Positions 18,332 through 26,884 of a stretch of 64,000 bases of DNA are shown here, piece after piece; position 1 is the first letter of the stretch; the number at the start of each line of letters is the position of its first letter. The DNA is taken from positions 744,001 through 808,000 of the forward strand of contig JACKJP010000002.1 in assembly GCA_020637895.1 (NCBI GenBank), read 5' to 3'. The notes below the pieces were generated by a model. That model was not told where the DNA came from. It saw only the letters and a program-made list of their open reading frames with translations, and searched no databases. The DNA is from Rhodobiaceae bacterium (GTDB taxonomy: Bacteria > Pseudomonadota > Alphaproteobacteria > Rhizobiales > Tepidamorphaceae). A program made the position numbers and the translations under genes.

Positions 18332-19114
18332 TTAAGCTGGGAGTTCGTTTGGATAGCCAAAAATCTCAAAATCCCGACTGTAAATCTGCCGGACCTTGCT
18401 CGCGGTGCGCGAATTGTAAAAATCGTGCAGTTGCTTGCTCGCGCCGAATGCGTTCGGAGCGTTCTCGAGCTTCAGCAAATCCGGAATGCCGAGAGCCTTG
18501 GCGACAGCATCGAGATCGTCCTGCAATCGCTCAAATCTGCATATTTTGTTATATTCGACCAGACCTTGAAATGTCTGGTCAGACTGGGGTCGCCAATGAG
18601 GATTCATGTCAAACGAACGCTGCGCCCCGACGATCTCCACGAAGTCGTCGAATGCAATGTGTTGTGAGACGTCCTCGACGCTTTCCACAGAGACCCCAAA
18701 TTTCAGTGACAGGGCAAGCTTCTTTACCGGTCCTCCCGGAACCGCAATTTTGGAAAGGTAGCAGGACAAGAGCCTTTCGTATGGATTTCTGACGACGCAA
18801 AACTTAAAAATGTTTCGATCAGACCAGACGTCCTTTGGCAGCGACGAATCGTTAATCCGTAGCAATGGAGATAAATTTCTCTGATGAACTGAATGTTTTG
18901 AAAATATCGGAACGGCGACCCCATCCCGTTCATACTCATAGACCTGAAGGGCACGCTTTATTGTGGTGCAGGCCACTTTTGGCGTTTCAACGAATACATA
19001 GCCTAGATGTTTTGATACATGTATGTGATATAAAACTTCGCCGACTGGCATAAAAGCAGCAGCTTCCTTAATGAACCGGAGCTGTTCGAGCTCTGCATTC
19101 CTCAGTTTTCTCAT
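18332..19114 (-). CDS. Sulfotransferase family protein (Sulfotransfer_2-like)
   Basis: A 260-residue protein with the PAPS-binding pair VFVETPKVACTTIKRAL (PKVACTT at 45-51) and FCVVRNPYERLLSCYL (R109, S117). The layout matches the carbohydrate sulfotransferase group that includes chondroitin and dermatan sulfotransferases. An AGGTCAGG ribosome-binding site directly precedes the start. The gene is visibly more AT-rich than the flanking operons, including runs of AAA/ATA codons, suggesting separate acquisition. It stands alone between the UDP-L-FucNAc operon and a GT2 gene, so its acceptor is probably a glycan made nearby. Confidence 0.88.
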   Translation of the reverse strand: MRKLRNAELEQLRFIKEAAAFMPVGEVLYHIHVSKHLGYVFVETPKVACTTIKRALQVYEYERDGVAVPIFSKHSVHQRNLSPLLRINDSSLPKDVWSDRNIFKFCVVRNPYERLLSCYLSKIAVPGGPVKKLALSLKFGVSVESVEDVSQHIAFDDFVEIVGAQRSFDMNPHWRPQSDQTFQGLVEYNKICRFERLQDDLDAVAKALGIPDLLKLENAPNAFGASKQLHDFYNSRTASKVRQIYSRDFEIFGYPNELPA

Positions 19115-19223
19115 CCTGACCTACGTCCAGTGCTGAATGCGCAGAAGGTTAATTGCCTTTTTGACCCTACGTAGGCATGAGGTCACATCTTTTGCCATCC
19201 GGACCAATGGCATCTCCCAAGGG

Positions 19224-19952
19224 TTATTGGTCACTCAATAGCCGACGAAAGGCCAGTGTCGGACTTGGCACGACACTCATGGCATTGGTGCGTTCCAGCA
19301 ATGAAGCCGTGCCGCGTTTGCGTCGAATTGCATGCCCTGTACCGGGAATGATCTTGTGTGCGATCCCGTGCTCGATGGTTTTGAGGTTCCAACCCCAGTC
19401 TTCATATCCGATACCGTCGGTCAGATTGGTCTTCGGATAGGGAACATCCAGGAATATTTCCCGCCTGGCGCTGACAAGTGCGGTCCATGGATTGACGAAA
19501 GCCATATCAATCAAGTCAAAGCCCTCATCGTCCATATCCGCATTGCAGAATATGTAAGTCTCACCGCCAAAGAAAAGGTTGATCTGGGGGTGCCAGACGA
19601 CTCTTCGCGTCGTTTCCCGCGATGCCCTGACGCTGGCAATGAGCCAATCGTCAGCCCACAGATCGTCTCCATCGACGAAAGCCAGCAGATCGCCCCTGGC
19701 CTTTCGCGCACCAAAATTTCGAGCTGCGCCAAGGTCTCCCAAAGTGACCTCGAAAATTCGCCAGCTATCATCGGTCAAGGCGCGAGCGGTATGAATCGTA
19801 CGCATATCGACCCGGTCAGCGACCAGAAGCACCTCGACACGAATCCCGGCACTTTCCGCGGCTCGCGCTGCTCGACGCACGCTTTGAAGCGTCGGTGCAC
19901 AAAGATAGCCCTCCAGATGCAGGTTCACGATCGCTGTGATATCCGGCTTCAC
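19224..19952 (-). CDS. GT2-family glycosyltransferase
   Basis: About 242 residues. The start is taken as GTG at 19952, making a GTGA overlap with the upstream glycosyltransferase; the longer frame to 20024 lies inside that gene. GT-A fold signs: DITAIVNLHLEGYLCAPTLQSV at the start, GAARNFGARKARGDLLAFVDGDDLWADDW with the DxD metal site, and a later GYEDWGWNLKTIEHG motif. It probably transfers a sugar from a nucleotide donor in the cytoplasm. The gene is coupled to the GT upstream, and both sit in the AT-richer patch. Confidence 0.88.
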   Translation of the reverse strand: MKPDITAIVNLHLEGYLCAPTLQSVRRAARAAESAGIRVEVLLVADRVDMRTIHTARALTDDSWRIFEVTLGDLGAARNFGARKARGDLLAFVDGDDLWADDWLIASVRASRETTRRVVWHPQINLFFGGETYIFCNADMDDEGFDLIDMAFVNPWTALVSARREIFLDVPYPKTNLTDGIGYEDWGWNLKTIEHGIAHKIIPGTGHAIRRKRGTASLLERTNAMSVVPSPTLAFRRLLSDQ

Positions 19953-21709
19953 GTCTCGATCTCCAGAAAGCCGCCCTTTTTGGAAAGCGCCGTTTCCAGG
20001 CTCGCCCATGTATGCGCATTGCAAACATACTCGGCCAGCCTCTTCCCCTTTCGCGCTGCCCCGATCGTGTCGCTTGCCACTTCATTCAATGCCGCTACAT
20101 AGGCGTCCGCATTTTCATACGCGTCGATCAGCCAACCGCGCGTTGACGAAACGACTTCCCCTACGCCGCCGACATTTGATGCGACAACAGGAAACGCGAA
20201 CGCGGCAGCTTCCAGCACCACATTCGGGATGCCGTCGCATAGCGACGTATAGAGGAATGCATCATATCGTTCCAAGGGGAGCGCATCGAAGGATGAATAG
20301 GCCCCGCAAAGCTCAACGTTCTCAAATCCCGTCACCATTTTCCGGAGTTCGCAGACGTCCTCTTCGTTCCCCGTGCCCCAGATCGAGAACCTATAGCTCT
20401 CCGGACATTTCCTGATGATTTCAGCCAGGAGCGCATAGTTCTTCTGGCGCGCGATGCGACTCGCCCAGAAGATGTGCAATTCACTATCGCGACGACCGGT
20501 GCGCCGGTATGCATCAGACGGCTCGACCCGAATCGGAATTTTGAGGGGAATCATCCTGCGCGCGTCATCATTTGCAAAATGATGCTTTTCGATAAGCTCG
20601 GCCTTGAACGCGCGATTATCTAAATATACTTTCTTGTAAATATGTATGGTGTCTCGAATATATAAATCGGCATAACCAACCGCCAAGCCGCCTTTATTAT
20701 AATCTGAACAAAATACGCATGAATATATATCGGTATACTTTCCAATAAATTTTCCCCTATCGGCACAAATTCTCCACATTATATTTGAATTTATGTTTAT
20801 GATTTTTTTCGGCCTGGCAGTTCTGATTATCAACTCGACCAGTTTTATCTTTTTTTCATGACTCGTTTCAGCCGTCAGGCGAGCGACATTGACAATCCTT
20901 ATATTGTCCGGAAGCCAATCTTTTCCATCCAGCCTGTCGAAATCCAGGACAAATACAACAACTGAACCTAAACCAAATTTTCCAACGGCCGAGCGAACGA
21001 TGCTGGATGCAACAACGTCCGCACCGCTGTGAATGCACCACGGTACAAAAACGAAATGCGTCGCCTCTTTCGGGATTTGTTTCAGTATTTCTCGCAACAG
21101 TGTTTTCAGTTCAATGTCATGGACTGCCGCGTTCGCAATTGAGAGGCTTGCAGGTCTATCCAACTGCTCTGTCGCGTAAAGTTGCGGATCCAGGTCGGCG
21201 ACCGACTTCAGAATCGACCGCACGGCGTCGAGCACGCCGCTTGGCGGGCCGGAATGGCGCCCCTCGAATCTGCCATGATCTATGAAATGTAGGAGTGGAT
21301 TTGCGCCCTGGATATCGGGGTACTGCTCCCAGTACCACAAAGTGGAAAATGACGGGCCGGGGTCCAACCCTTCCCACACACCTTCCTCCAGAAAATGCAG
21401 CGCTGCAGATCCGCCAATGTCGTAAGCTTCTTCATATTGGTCTCGGTACCAGCGCTCGTCGAACAGGCCGGAGTCGAGAACCTTGGCGACGTGCGCGCCA
21501 AATCGCCTGCCGACTACGTCTTTCTTAAAATACTCGCGGCCCTCGCTCTTGCCATAGAGGACATAGTGCTCCAGCGCATCCATCCCGGATGATGCAACGT
21601 CAGGATAATTACGAAGGTATCGGGCCGCGTCGAAGACTTTATGCTTATTCGGATGAATCCACTTCGCAGTCTTGCGCCCTTTCCTTCGGAATAACTCACC
21701 GAATTTCAT
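19949..21709 (-). CDS. GT4-family glycosyltransferase with three N-terminal PDV-type repeats
   Basis: About 586 residues from the ATG at 21709. Residues about 26-60, 83-118 and 121-153 are three copies of a repeat of the pattern aromatic-Y-x(4)-PD-x(6)-HY/HF-x(3)-G-x(2)-EGR, for example RNYPDVASSGMDALEHYVLY. The C-terminal 250 residues are a GT-B donor domain (LHIFWASRIARQKNYALLAE, AFLYTSLCDGIPNVVLEAAAF, the E-x7-E region). The same repeat type occurs once in the fusion protein at 54289. The stretch 20641-20820 has 62 G+C in 180 bases (34 percent), far below both flanks, so the gene looks mosaic. Substrate unknown. Confidence 0.88.
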   Translation of the reverse strand: MKFGELFRRKGRKTAKWIHPNKHKVFDAARYLRNYPDVASSGMDALEHYVLYGKSEGREYFKKDVVGRRFGAHVAKVLDSGLFDERWYRDQYEEAYDIGGSAALHFLEEGVWEGLDPGPSFSTLWYWEQYPDIQGANPLLHFIDHGRFEGRHSGPPSGVLDAVRSILKSVADLDPQLYATEQLDRPASLSIANAAVHDIELKTLLREILKQIPKEATHFVFVPWCIHSGADVVASSIVRSAVGKFGLGSVVVFVLDFDRLDGKDWLPDNIRIVNVARLTAETSHEKKIKLVELIIRTARPKKIININSNIMWRICADRGKFIGKYTDIYSCVFCSDYNKGGLAVGYADLYIRDTIHIYKKVYLDNRAFKAELIEKHHFANDDARRMIPLKIPIRVEPSDAYRRTGRRDSELHIFWASRIARQKNYALLAEIIRKCPESYRFSIWGTGNEEDVCELRKMVTGFENVELCGAYSSFDALPLERYDAFLYTSLCDGIPNVVLEAAAFAFPVVASNVGGVGEVVSSTRGWLIDAYENADAYVAALNEVASDTIGAARKGKRLAEYVCNAHTWASLETALSKKGGFLEIET

Positions 21710-21951
21710 TAGACTGCCCCCACGCCGCACTATGGGTCCTACAATTCAACCCCGCTTCAGCTGTCCCCACGTCGACAATCTAAAAGTCTCACGCCTCCGT
21801 AGGATGTAGCCGCAATGCATCATTTCGCCAGCACAGATATCGAGAAGCAAGCCTAATAGTATTCTTGCCGACAGCCTGTCGACATACCGCAGGAATTTCC
21901 AGCCCTTTTCAAGGTGGGCCTATGTCTCCTGGCTTGAGGCTCATCGGGAAA

Positions 21952-23274
21952 TCAGCGGCGTCCGTCGAAGGTCGGACGCCCGAGCGAGTGATACAGAAGA
22001 CCGCTACCGGCAATTTCGGTCGCGCTGAACATCAGCCTGGTATCGAAGACGAGCGGCGTCTTCATCGCGTCAGCAATCCGCCTCAAGTCCATTTCCCGGT
22101 AATGCTGCCACTCGGTCAGAATGACCAGCAGGTCGGCACCCTGCGCGGCGGCAACGGGATCATCGAACCATACCACTTCGTCCAGTACGCGCCTTGCCGG
22201 CGCCATGGCCTCCGGATCGTGCGCCCGCACGGATATGCCCGCCGCCTGCAGCCGCGGAATGATCACGAGACTCGGTGCCTCGCGGATATCGTCCGTTTCG
22301 GGCTTGAAGGCGATGCCAAGAACCGCAACGGTCTTGCCGGTTGCCTCGCCAAGCAGCTCAAGCACCTTGCCGGCGACCTCGTCCTTGCGAGACTCATTGA
22401 TCATGATCACTTCCTCGATCAGCCGCTGACGGCGATCGACCGCCTTGCCGATCTCGACGAAGGCGCGCGAATCCTTTGGAAAGCATGAGCCGCCAATCCC
22501 CGGACCGGGCGCCAGGAATTTGGGACCGATGCGGCTGTCCAGACCGATGCCGCGCGCGATCACCTGCGCGTCGCCGCCTTCTATGCGCTCACACAGATTG
22601 GCGATTTCATTGATATAGGTGACCTTAAGCGCAAGGAATGCATTGGACGCATACTTGATGAGTTCCGCGTTCTCCAGGCTCGTCGCGATATGCGGCACGC
22701 CTGCTTCGATCAACGGCCGATAGAGCGCCGTGAGCCTATTGGCCGCCCGTTCATCTGACCCTCCGAAGACGAGCCGGTCGGGGTGCATGAAATCCTCAAT
22801 CGCCTTGCCTTCGCGAAGAAACTCCGGATTGGAACCGATGGAAAAATCCAGATCCGGACGTGCCGCCGAGACCATGGCGGCGATCCGCCGGCAGGTACCG
22901 ACCGGTACGGTCGACTTGACCACCAGAACCGTACCCGCGCGCAAATGCGGGGCAATATCGTTCACGGCGGCGAAGACATAATCGAGATTGGCTTCGCCGC
23001 TGCCTTCGCGGGTCGGGGTGCCGACGGCAATGAAAACCATGTCGGCAACGGCAACGGGTTCAGCCGGATCGGCATCGAATGACAGCCTGCCGGCGGCGAG
23101 ATTGCTTTTCAGCTTCTCTTCCAGCCCCGGCTCATAAATCGGCACCAGACCGTTCTTCAGCCGCTCCACGCGCCCTGCATCAATATCGACGCAGGTCACA
23201 TGCGCGCCGATATCCGCCAGGCACACGCCGGACACAAGCCCGACATAGCCCGCTCCAATGATCACGATCTGCAT
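21952..23274 (-). CDS. ugd: UDP-glucose 6-dehydrogenase
   Basis: A 440-residue protein with the Rossmann motif IIGAGYVGLVSGVCLADIG at the N-terminus, the catalytic cysteine in GPGIGGSCFPKDSRA (C264) and the C-terminal VLGIAFKPETDDIREAPS motif. It oxidises UDP-glucose twice to UDP-glucuronate, using NAD. The product can enter the glycan directly or feed the UDP-xylose synthase encoded at 50173. A GDP-mannose dehydrogenase is the main alternative, but the sequence reads as the Ugd group. It is divergent from glpD. Confidence 0.96.
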   Translation of the reverse strand: MQIVIIGAGYVGLVSGVCLADIGAHVTCVDIDAGRVERLKNGLVPIYEPGLEEKLKSNLAAGRLSFDADPAEPVAVADMVFIAVGTPTREGSGEANLDYVFAAVNDIAPHLRAGTVLVVKSTVPVGTCRRIAAMVSAARPDLDFSIGSNPEFLREGKAIEDFMHPDRLVFGGSDERAANRLTALYRPLIEAGVPHIATSLENAELIKYASNAFLALKVTYINEIANLCERIEGGDAQVIARGIGLDSRIGPKFLAPGPGIGGSCFPKDSRAFVEIGKAVDRRQRLIEEVIMINESRKDEVAGKVLELLGEATGKTVAVLGIAFKPETDDIREAPSLVIIPRLQAAGISVRAHDPEAMAPARRVLDEVVWFDDPVAAAQGADLLVILTEWQHYREMDLRRIADAMKTPLVFDTRLMFSATEIAGSGLLYHSLGRPTFDGRR

Positions 23275-23371
23275 ATACCGTGCTCCCGGTATCCCTGGGC
23301 GACCGGCCCTTACACCGATTCGCGCTTTCGCCTTCCAGCACGGGTCATATACGCTTCAACGTGACAGCGAT

Positions 23372-24940
23372 ATGTCGGCACGATGTCGGCAGCGCCAAGG
23401 CGGTGGAAATAGTCTGGAAGGTGCGCACATTATTTTCGATGTGATCATTGCCGGTGGTGGCGTGAACGGCTGCGGTATTGCGCGCGACGCGGCCGGCCGT
23501 GGAATTTCGGTGCTGCTTGCCGAACAGGGAGATCTGGCGGAAGGCACCTCTTCGCGATCGACGAAGCTCGTGCATGGCGGGCTTCGATATCTGGAACAGT
23601 TCGAGTTCCGTCTCGTGCACGAAGCGCTGACCGAGCGGGAAGTGCTCTGGAACCTCGCGCCTCATATCATCCATCCGTTGCGTTTCGTGCTGCCACATCA
23701 TGACGGATTGCGCCCCGCGTGGATGCTGCGACTCGGTCTTTTCCTCTACGATCACATTGGCGGGCGACGCAAACTGCCTGCAACGCGGGTACTCGACCTT
23801 GCAACGGATGCTGCCGGCAAGGCTCTGAAGCCCCAATACCGAAAGGCGTTCGAATATTCCGACCTGTGGGTCGATGACGCCCGGCTGGTCGCGTTGAATG
23901 CGCGGGACGCGGCAGATCGCGGCGCCGAAATCCGCACACGCTGCCGCATCGAGAGCGCCCGGCGCGAAGACGGGATCTGGCATGTCGGGCTTTGCGACAC
24001 GCGCACAGGCGCTCGGGAACAGGCACGCGCGCACGTTCTGATCAACGCGACGGGTTCGTGGGCGGACCGGTTCGCCCAGGGGCCGCTCGCCGAGCCGCAA
24101 CGAAAGCGGATCCGGCTTGTGCAGGGTAGCCATATCATCGTGCCTCGGCTTTTCGACCACGATCGTTGCTACATCTTTCAGAATGGCGACGGGCGCATCT
24201 TTTTCGCCATACCCTATGAGAGCGAATTCACGCTGATCGGCACGACGGATCGCGACTTTGCCGGCGATCCGGCATCCGTATCGATCAGCGATGAGGAAGT
24301 GGCCTATCTGTGCGCAGGCGCCAATGACTACTTCCGGACGCCTTTGACGCCAGACGATGTGGCATGGGCCTATTCGGGCGTGCGGTCGCTCTTTGAGGAG
24401 GGTGAGGGCAAGCCGCAGGACGCAACGCGCGACTACGTGCTCGAACGGCAGGGCGAGGCGGGCGAGGCTGCGCTGATCAACATCTTCGGTGGCAAGATCA
24501 CGACCTACCGCAGGCTGTCGGAGGAAGTTCTGGAGATCGTTTGCGACGTGCTTGGGCGCGACGATTTACCCTGGACGCACGCAGGAACGCTGCCGGGCGG
24601 CGATCTCGGCCGGGAAGGCTTTGCCGGACTGGTCGCGCGCCTCGAAAGGTACTTCCCGTTTCTCGAACCGGAACTGGCGACAAGGCTTGCTCATGGCTAC
24701 GGTACCCAGGCGTTTCGGGTGCTTGACGACGCACGGTCCGAAGCCGATCTGGGCCAGCCCTTCGGCCACGGGCTTTTCGAGCGGGAGGTTCGCTATCTCG
24801 TCGAGCGCGAATGGGCGATGACTGCCGAAGACATTCTCTGGCGCCGCAGCAAGCTCGGCCTGCGGTTCAATGAACAGCAGGCCGAGGTTCTTTCGACGTT
24901 CGTGACGGAGCTCAGTTCTCCCGCGAAAGGCAGTCGCTGA
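23372..24940 (+). CDS. glpD: Aerobic glycerol-3-phosphate dehydrogenase
   Basis: An FAD-dependent dehydrogenase oxidising glycerol-3-phosphate to dihydroxyacetone phosphate at the inner membrane. FAD motif DVIIAGGGVNGCGIARDAAGRG, then SSRSTKLVHGGLRYLEQFEFRLV and the C-terminal GGKITTYRRLSEE typical of GlpD. The start is uncertain: the nearest upstream ATG is 23372, giving 522 residues, but its first 27 residues are not family-like. Family alignments usually begin just before FDVIIAGGG, where a GGAAGG site precedes only ATT codons. The 3' end overlaps the convergent znuA by 29 bases. Confidence 0.95.
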   Translation: MSARCRQRQGGGNSLEGAHIIFDVIIAGGGVNGCGIARDAAGRGISVLLAEQGDLAEGTSSRSTKLVHGGLRYLEQFEFRLVHEALTEREVLWNLAPHIIHPLRFVLPHHDGLRPAWMLRLGLFLYDHIGGRRKLPATRVLDLATDAAGKALKPQYRKAFEYSDLWVDDARLVALNARDAADRGAEIRTRCRIESARREDGIWHVGLCDTRTGAREQARAHVLINATGSWADRFAQGPLAEPQRKRIRLVQGSHIIVPRLFDHDRCYIFQNGDGRIFFAIPYESEFTLIGTTDRDFAGDPASVSISDEEVAYLCAGANDYFRTPLTPDDVAWAYSGVRSLFEEGEGKPQDATRDYVLERQGEAGEAALINIFGGKITTYRRLSEEVLEIVCDVLGRDDLPWTHAGTLPGGDLGREGFAGLVARLERYFPFLEPELATRLAHGYGTQAFRVLDDARSEADLGQPFGHGLFEREVRYLVEREWAMTAEDILWRRSKLGLRFNEQQAEVLSTFVTELSSPAKGSR

Positions 24941-25913
24941 ACGAGGCGGCCATGTTGGCAATCAGTTCGAAATAGAGGTCGGGTCCATCCTTCAGTGAGG
25001 CGCCGAGCGGATCGAGTGTGCCGGCATGTGCGCCCGTTCCCTCAAGCACCGTATCGACGATCGCGGACGGGAACTGCGGCTCACTGAAGACGCACGGGAC
25101 TTTTGACTGCGCAATACGTTCGCGGATTTCGCCAAGACGTTTGGCGCTCGGCGGGGTTTCGGGGCTGACGGTTATCGAACCGACTGCCTCAAGGCCGAAC
25201 CTGTGCTCGAAATAGTGATAGGCATCATGGAAAACGATGAAGTGCCTGTCGGAAACCGGCGCGACCTGGGCTTGCGCCTTCTCCATGAGCATCTCGATGC
25301 GCGCCTGCATCCTGGCGGCGTTCGCCTTGTAGCGCTGCTCGTTGACCGGATCGGCCGCAATCAGCGTCTTTTCCATCTCGCTCACGATGAGGCTTGCGTT
25401 GGTCGGATCGAGCCAGAGATGCATGTCCGCCTCGTGTTCGTGATGATGCTCCCCATGTTCGCCATCCTCATGGTCTTCTTCGCCGTGGTCGCCGTCATGA
25501 TGGGGCTCCGCCTGGGCATGCTCTTCCTCGCCGTCGTGGTGATGCGCTTCAAAGGCGCCGCCTTCCCGGGGCTTGAGAATGGTCAGATCCGGTGTTTCTG
25601 AAAGGGCAACGACACGGGCTTCTCCTGCCAGCGCCGCAAGCGGCTTCTCAAGGAAGTTCTCCAGCCCTTCGCCCACCCAGAAGACAACATCGGCATCCTC
25701 AAGCGCGCGGGCCTGTGATGGCTTCAGGCTATAGACATGCGGGGACGCGCCGCCGGAAACGATCAGCGCCGGCTCACCGACGCCCTGCATCAAGCCCGCG
25801 GCCAGCGAATGGATCGGCTTGATGGACGCAACAACCCTGACGGCGGCCTGACAAGCTATCGTGCTTGCCAGCAGACCGGCGGCTACGGACGCGGTAAGGA
25901 ACAGTCGGCGCAT
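24912..25913 (-). CDS. znuA: Zinc ABC transporter, periplasmic substrate-binding protein
   Basis: About 333 residues from the ATG at 25913, preceded by AAAGG; an ATG at 25928 lacks a ribosome-binding site. A signal peptide (LFLTASVAAGLLASTIACQA) is followed by the cluster 9 metal-binding fold, with GGASPHVYSLKPS carrying a zinc-ligand His. A long loop of mixed His, Asp and Glu (nt 25425-25560), characteristic of ZnuA, precedes DMHLWLDPTNA, and FHDAYHYFEHRFGL follows it. It delivers zinc to the ZnuB/ZnuC transporter encoded divergently. A dyad of Zur-type sites lies in the shared promoter region. Confidence 0.97.
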   Translation of the reverse strand: MRRLFLTASVAAGLLASTIACQAAVRVVASIKPIHSLAAGLMQGVGEPALIVSGGASPHVYSLKPSQARALEDADVVFWVGEGLENFLEKPLAALAGEARVVALSETPDLTILKPREGGAFEAHHHDGEEEHAQAEPHHDGDHGEEDHEDGEHGEHHHEHEADMHLWLDPTNASLIVSEMEKTLIAADPVNEQRYKANAARMQARIEMLMEKAQAQVAPVSDRHFIVFHDAYHYFEHRFGLEAVGSITVSPETPPSAKRLGEIRERIAQSKVPCVFSEPQFPSAIVDTVLEGTGAHAGTLDPLGASLKDGPDLYFELIANMAASFSDCLSREN

Positions 25914-25936
25914 TGGGAGACCTTTCATATTGAAAT

Positions 25937-25971
25937 GTTATTTCATTACACCATTTGTGTAATGCTATAAC
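25937..25971. promoter_or_regulatory. Probable double Zur operator between znuA and znuCB
   Basis: Two 15-base arms, GTTATTTCATTACAC (25937-25951) and GTGTAATGCTATAAC (25957-25971), are inverted repeats agreeing at 13 of 15 positions, separated by 5 bases. Each arm contains a GTAAT-N3-ATAAC element resembling alphaproteobacterial Zur boxes. They lie 24 bases from the znuA start and 23 from the znuC start, so Zur-Zn bound here would repress both directions. The zur gene itself is the last gene of the znuCB operon, giving autoregulation if the operon is single. Confidence 0.75.
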
Positions 25972-25993
25972 GTATGGCATAAGCGCTGACAAG

Positions 25994-26884
25994 ATGGACG
26001 ATTACACGAAACTCAAATCTGAACCGGTCGCAGCCGCCAGGGGGCCTAATGGAGCCGCTCCCGGCGAGGGTCGCGCCGTGCTCGCGGAACTTGCCGGCGC
26101 AGGCGTCTTTCGCGCCGGACGCTGGCTGGTGCGCAATGTCGACCTTTCCATCAGGCGAGGTGAAATCGTCACCGTGATCGGACCCAACGGGTCTGGCAAA
26201 TCGACGACCGTCAAATTGCTGCTGGGCCTCATGAAAGCGAGCGAAGGCCGCGTTTCGCGCGTGGATGGCCTGACGATCGGCTACGTTCCTCAGCGCCTTG
26301 GAATCGATCCGACACTTCCACTTACCGTCGAGCGTCTCATGCGACTGACCGGACGGCGCAGTTCCGGCGACATCCGCGCAGCGCTCGAAGAAACGGGCGT
26401 GCCGCATCTGATGAAGACACCAGTGCGCTCCCTGTCGGGCGGCGAGTTTCAGCGCGTGCTTCTTGCCCGCGCATTGATCGCAAAGCCCGACCTTCTGGTG
26501 CTGGATGAACCCGTTCAGGGCGTCGATTTCACCGGCGAGATCATGCTCTATGAGCTTATTGGCCGGATCAGGGACCGCCTGGACTGCGGTATCCTGCTGA
26601 TCTCACACGATCTGCATATCGTCATGGCCAAGACCGACACGGTGATCTGCCTGAACGGGCATGTCTGCTGCCAGGGCACGCCAGAGACGGTTGCCGGTAG
26701 CGCGGAATACAAGTCGCTGTTCGGACCGAAGGCGGCGGAAACCCTTGCAGTCTACCGGCATGAGCACGATCACGTGCATGGCGAGAGCGGCGCGGTTCAC
26801 GAGCATCATCACGGCCACCACCATCACGGCCACCATCATCACGCCGGCGACGATCCGGTCGACGGGAACCATCGTCATGACTGA
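25994..26884 (+). CDS. znuC: Zinc ABC transporter, ATP-binding protein with histidine-rich tail
   Basis: About 296 residues from the ATG at 25994; the frame also allows an ATG at 25955, but that start would lie inside the Zur operator. Walker A GPNGSGKS at 63-70, ABC signature LSGGE at 147-151, Walker B followed by DEPVQGVD, and an SHD switch. The last 40 residues are extremely histidine-rich (HEHHHGHHHHGHHHHAG), unusual for an ATPase subunit, and may store or sense zinc on the cytoplasmic side. It powers zinc import through ZnuB, whose gene overlaps its 3' end by 8 bases. Confidence 0.96.
   Translation: MDDYTKLKSEPVAAARGPNGAAPGEGRAVLAELAGAGVFRAGRWLVRNVDLSIRRGEIVTVIGPNGSGKSTTVKLLLGLMKASEGRVSRVDGLTIGYVPQRLGIDPTLPLTVERLMRLTGRRSSGDIRAALEETGVPHLMKTPVRSLSGGEFQRVLLARALIAKPDLLVLDEPVQGVDFTGEIMLYELIGRIRDRLDCGILLISHDLHIVMAKTDTVICLNGHVCCQGTPETVAGSAEYKSLFGPKAAETLAVYRHEHDHVHGESGAVHEHHHGHHHHGHHHHAGDDPVDGNHRHD

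Noticed and set aside
26806..26845. Short tandem DNA repeat of CATCAC/CACCAT type
   Set aside because: It is the coding sequence of the His-rich ZnuC tail rather than an independent repeat element.
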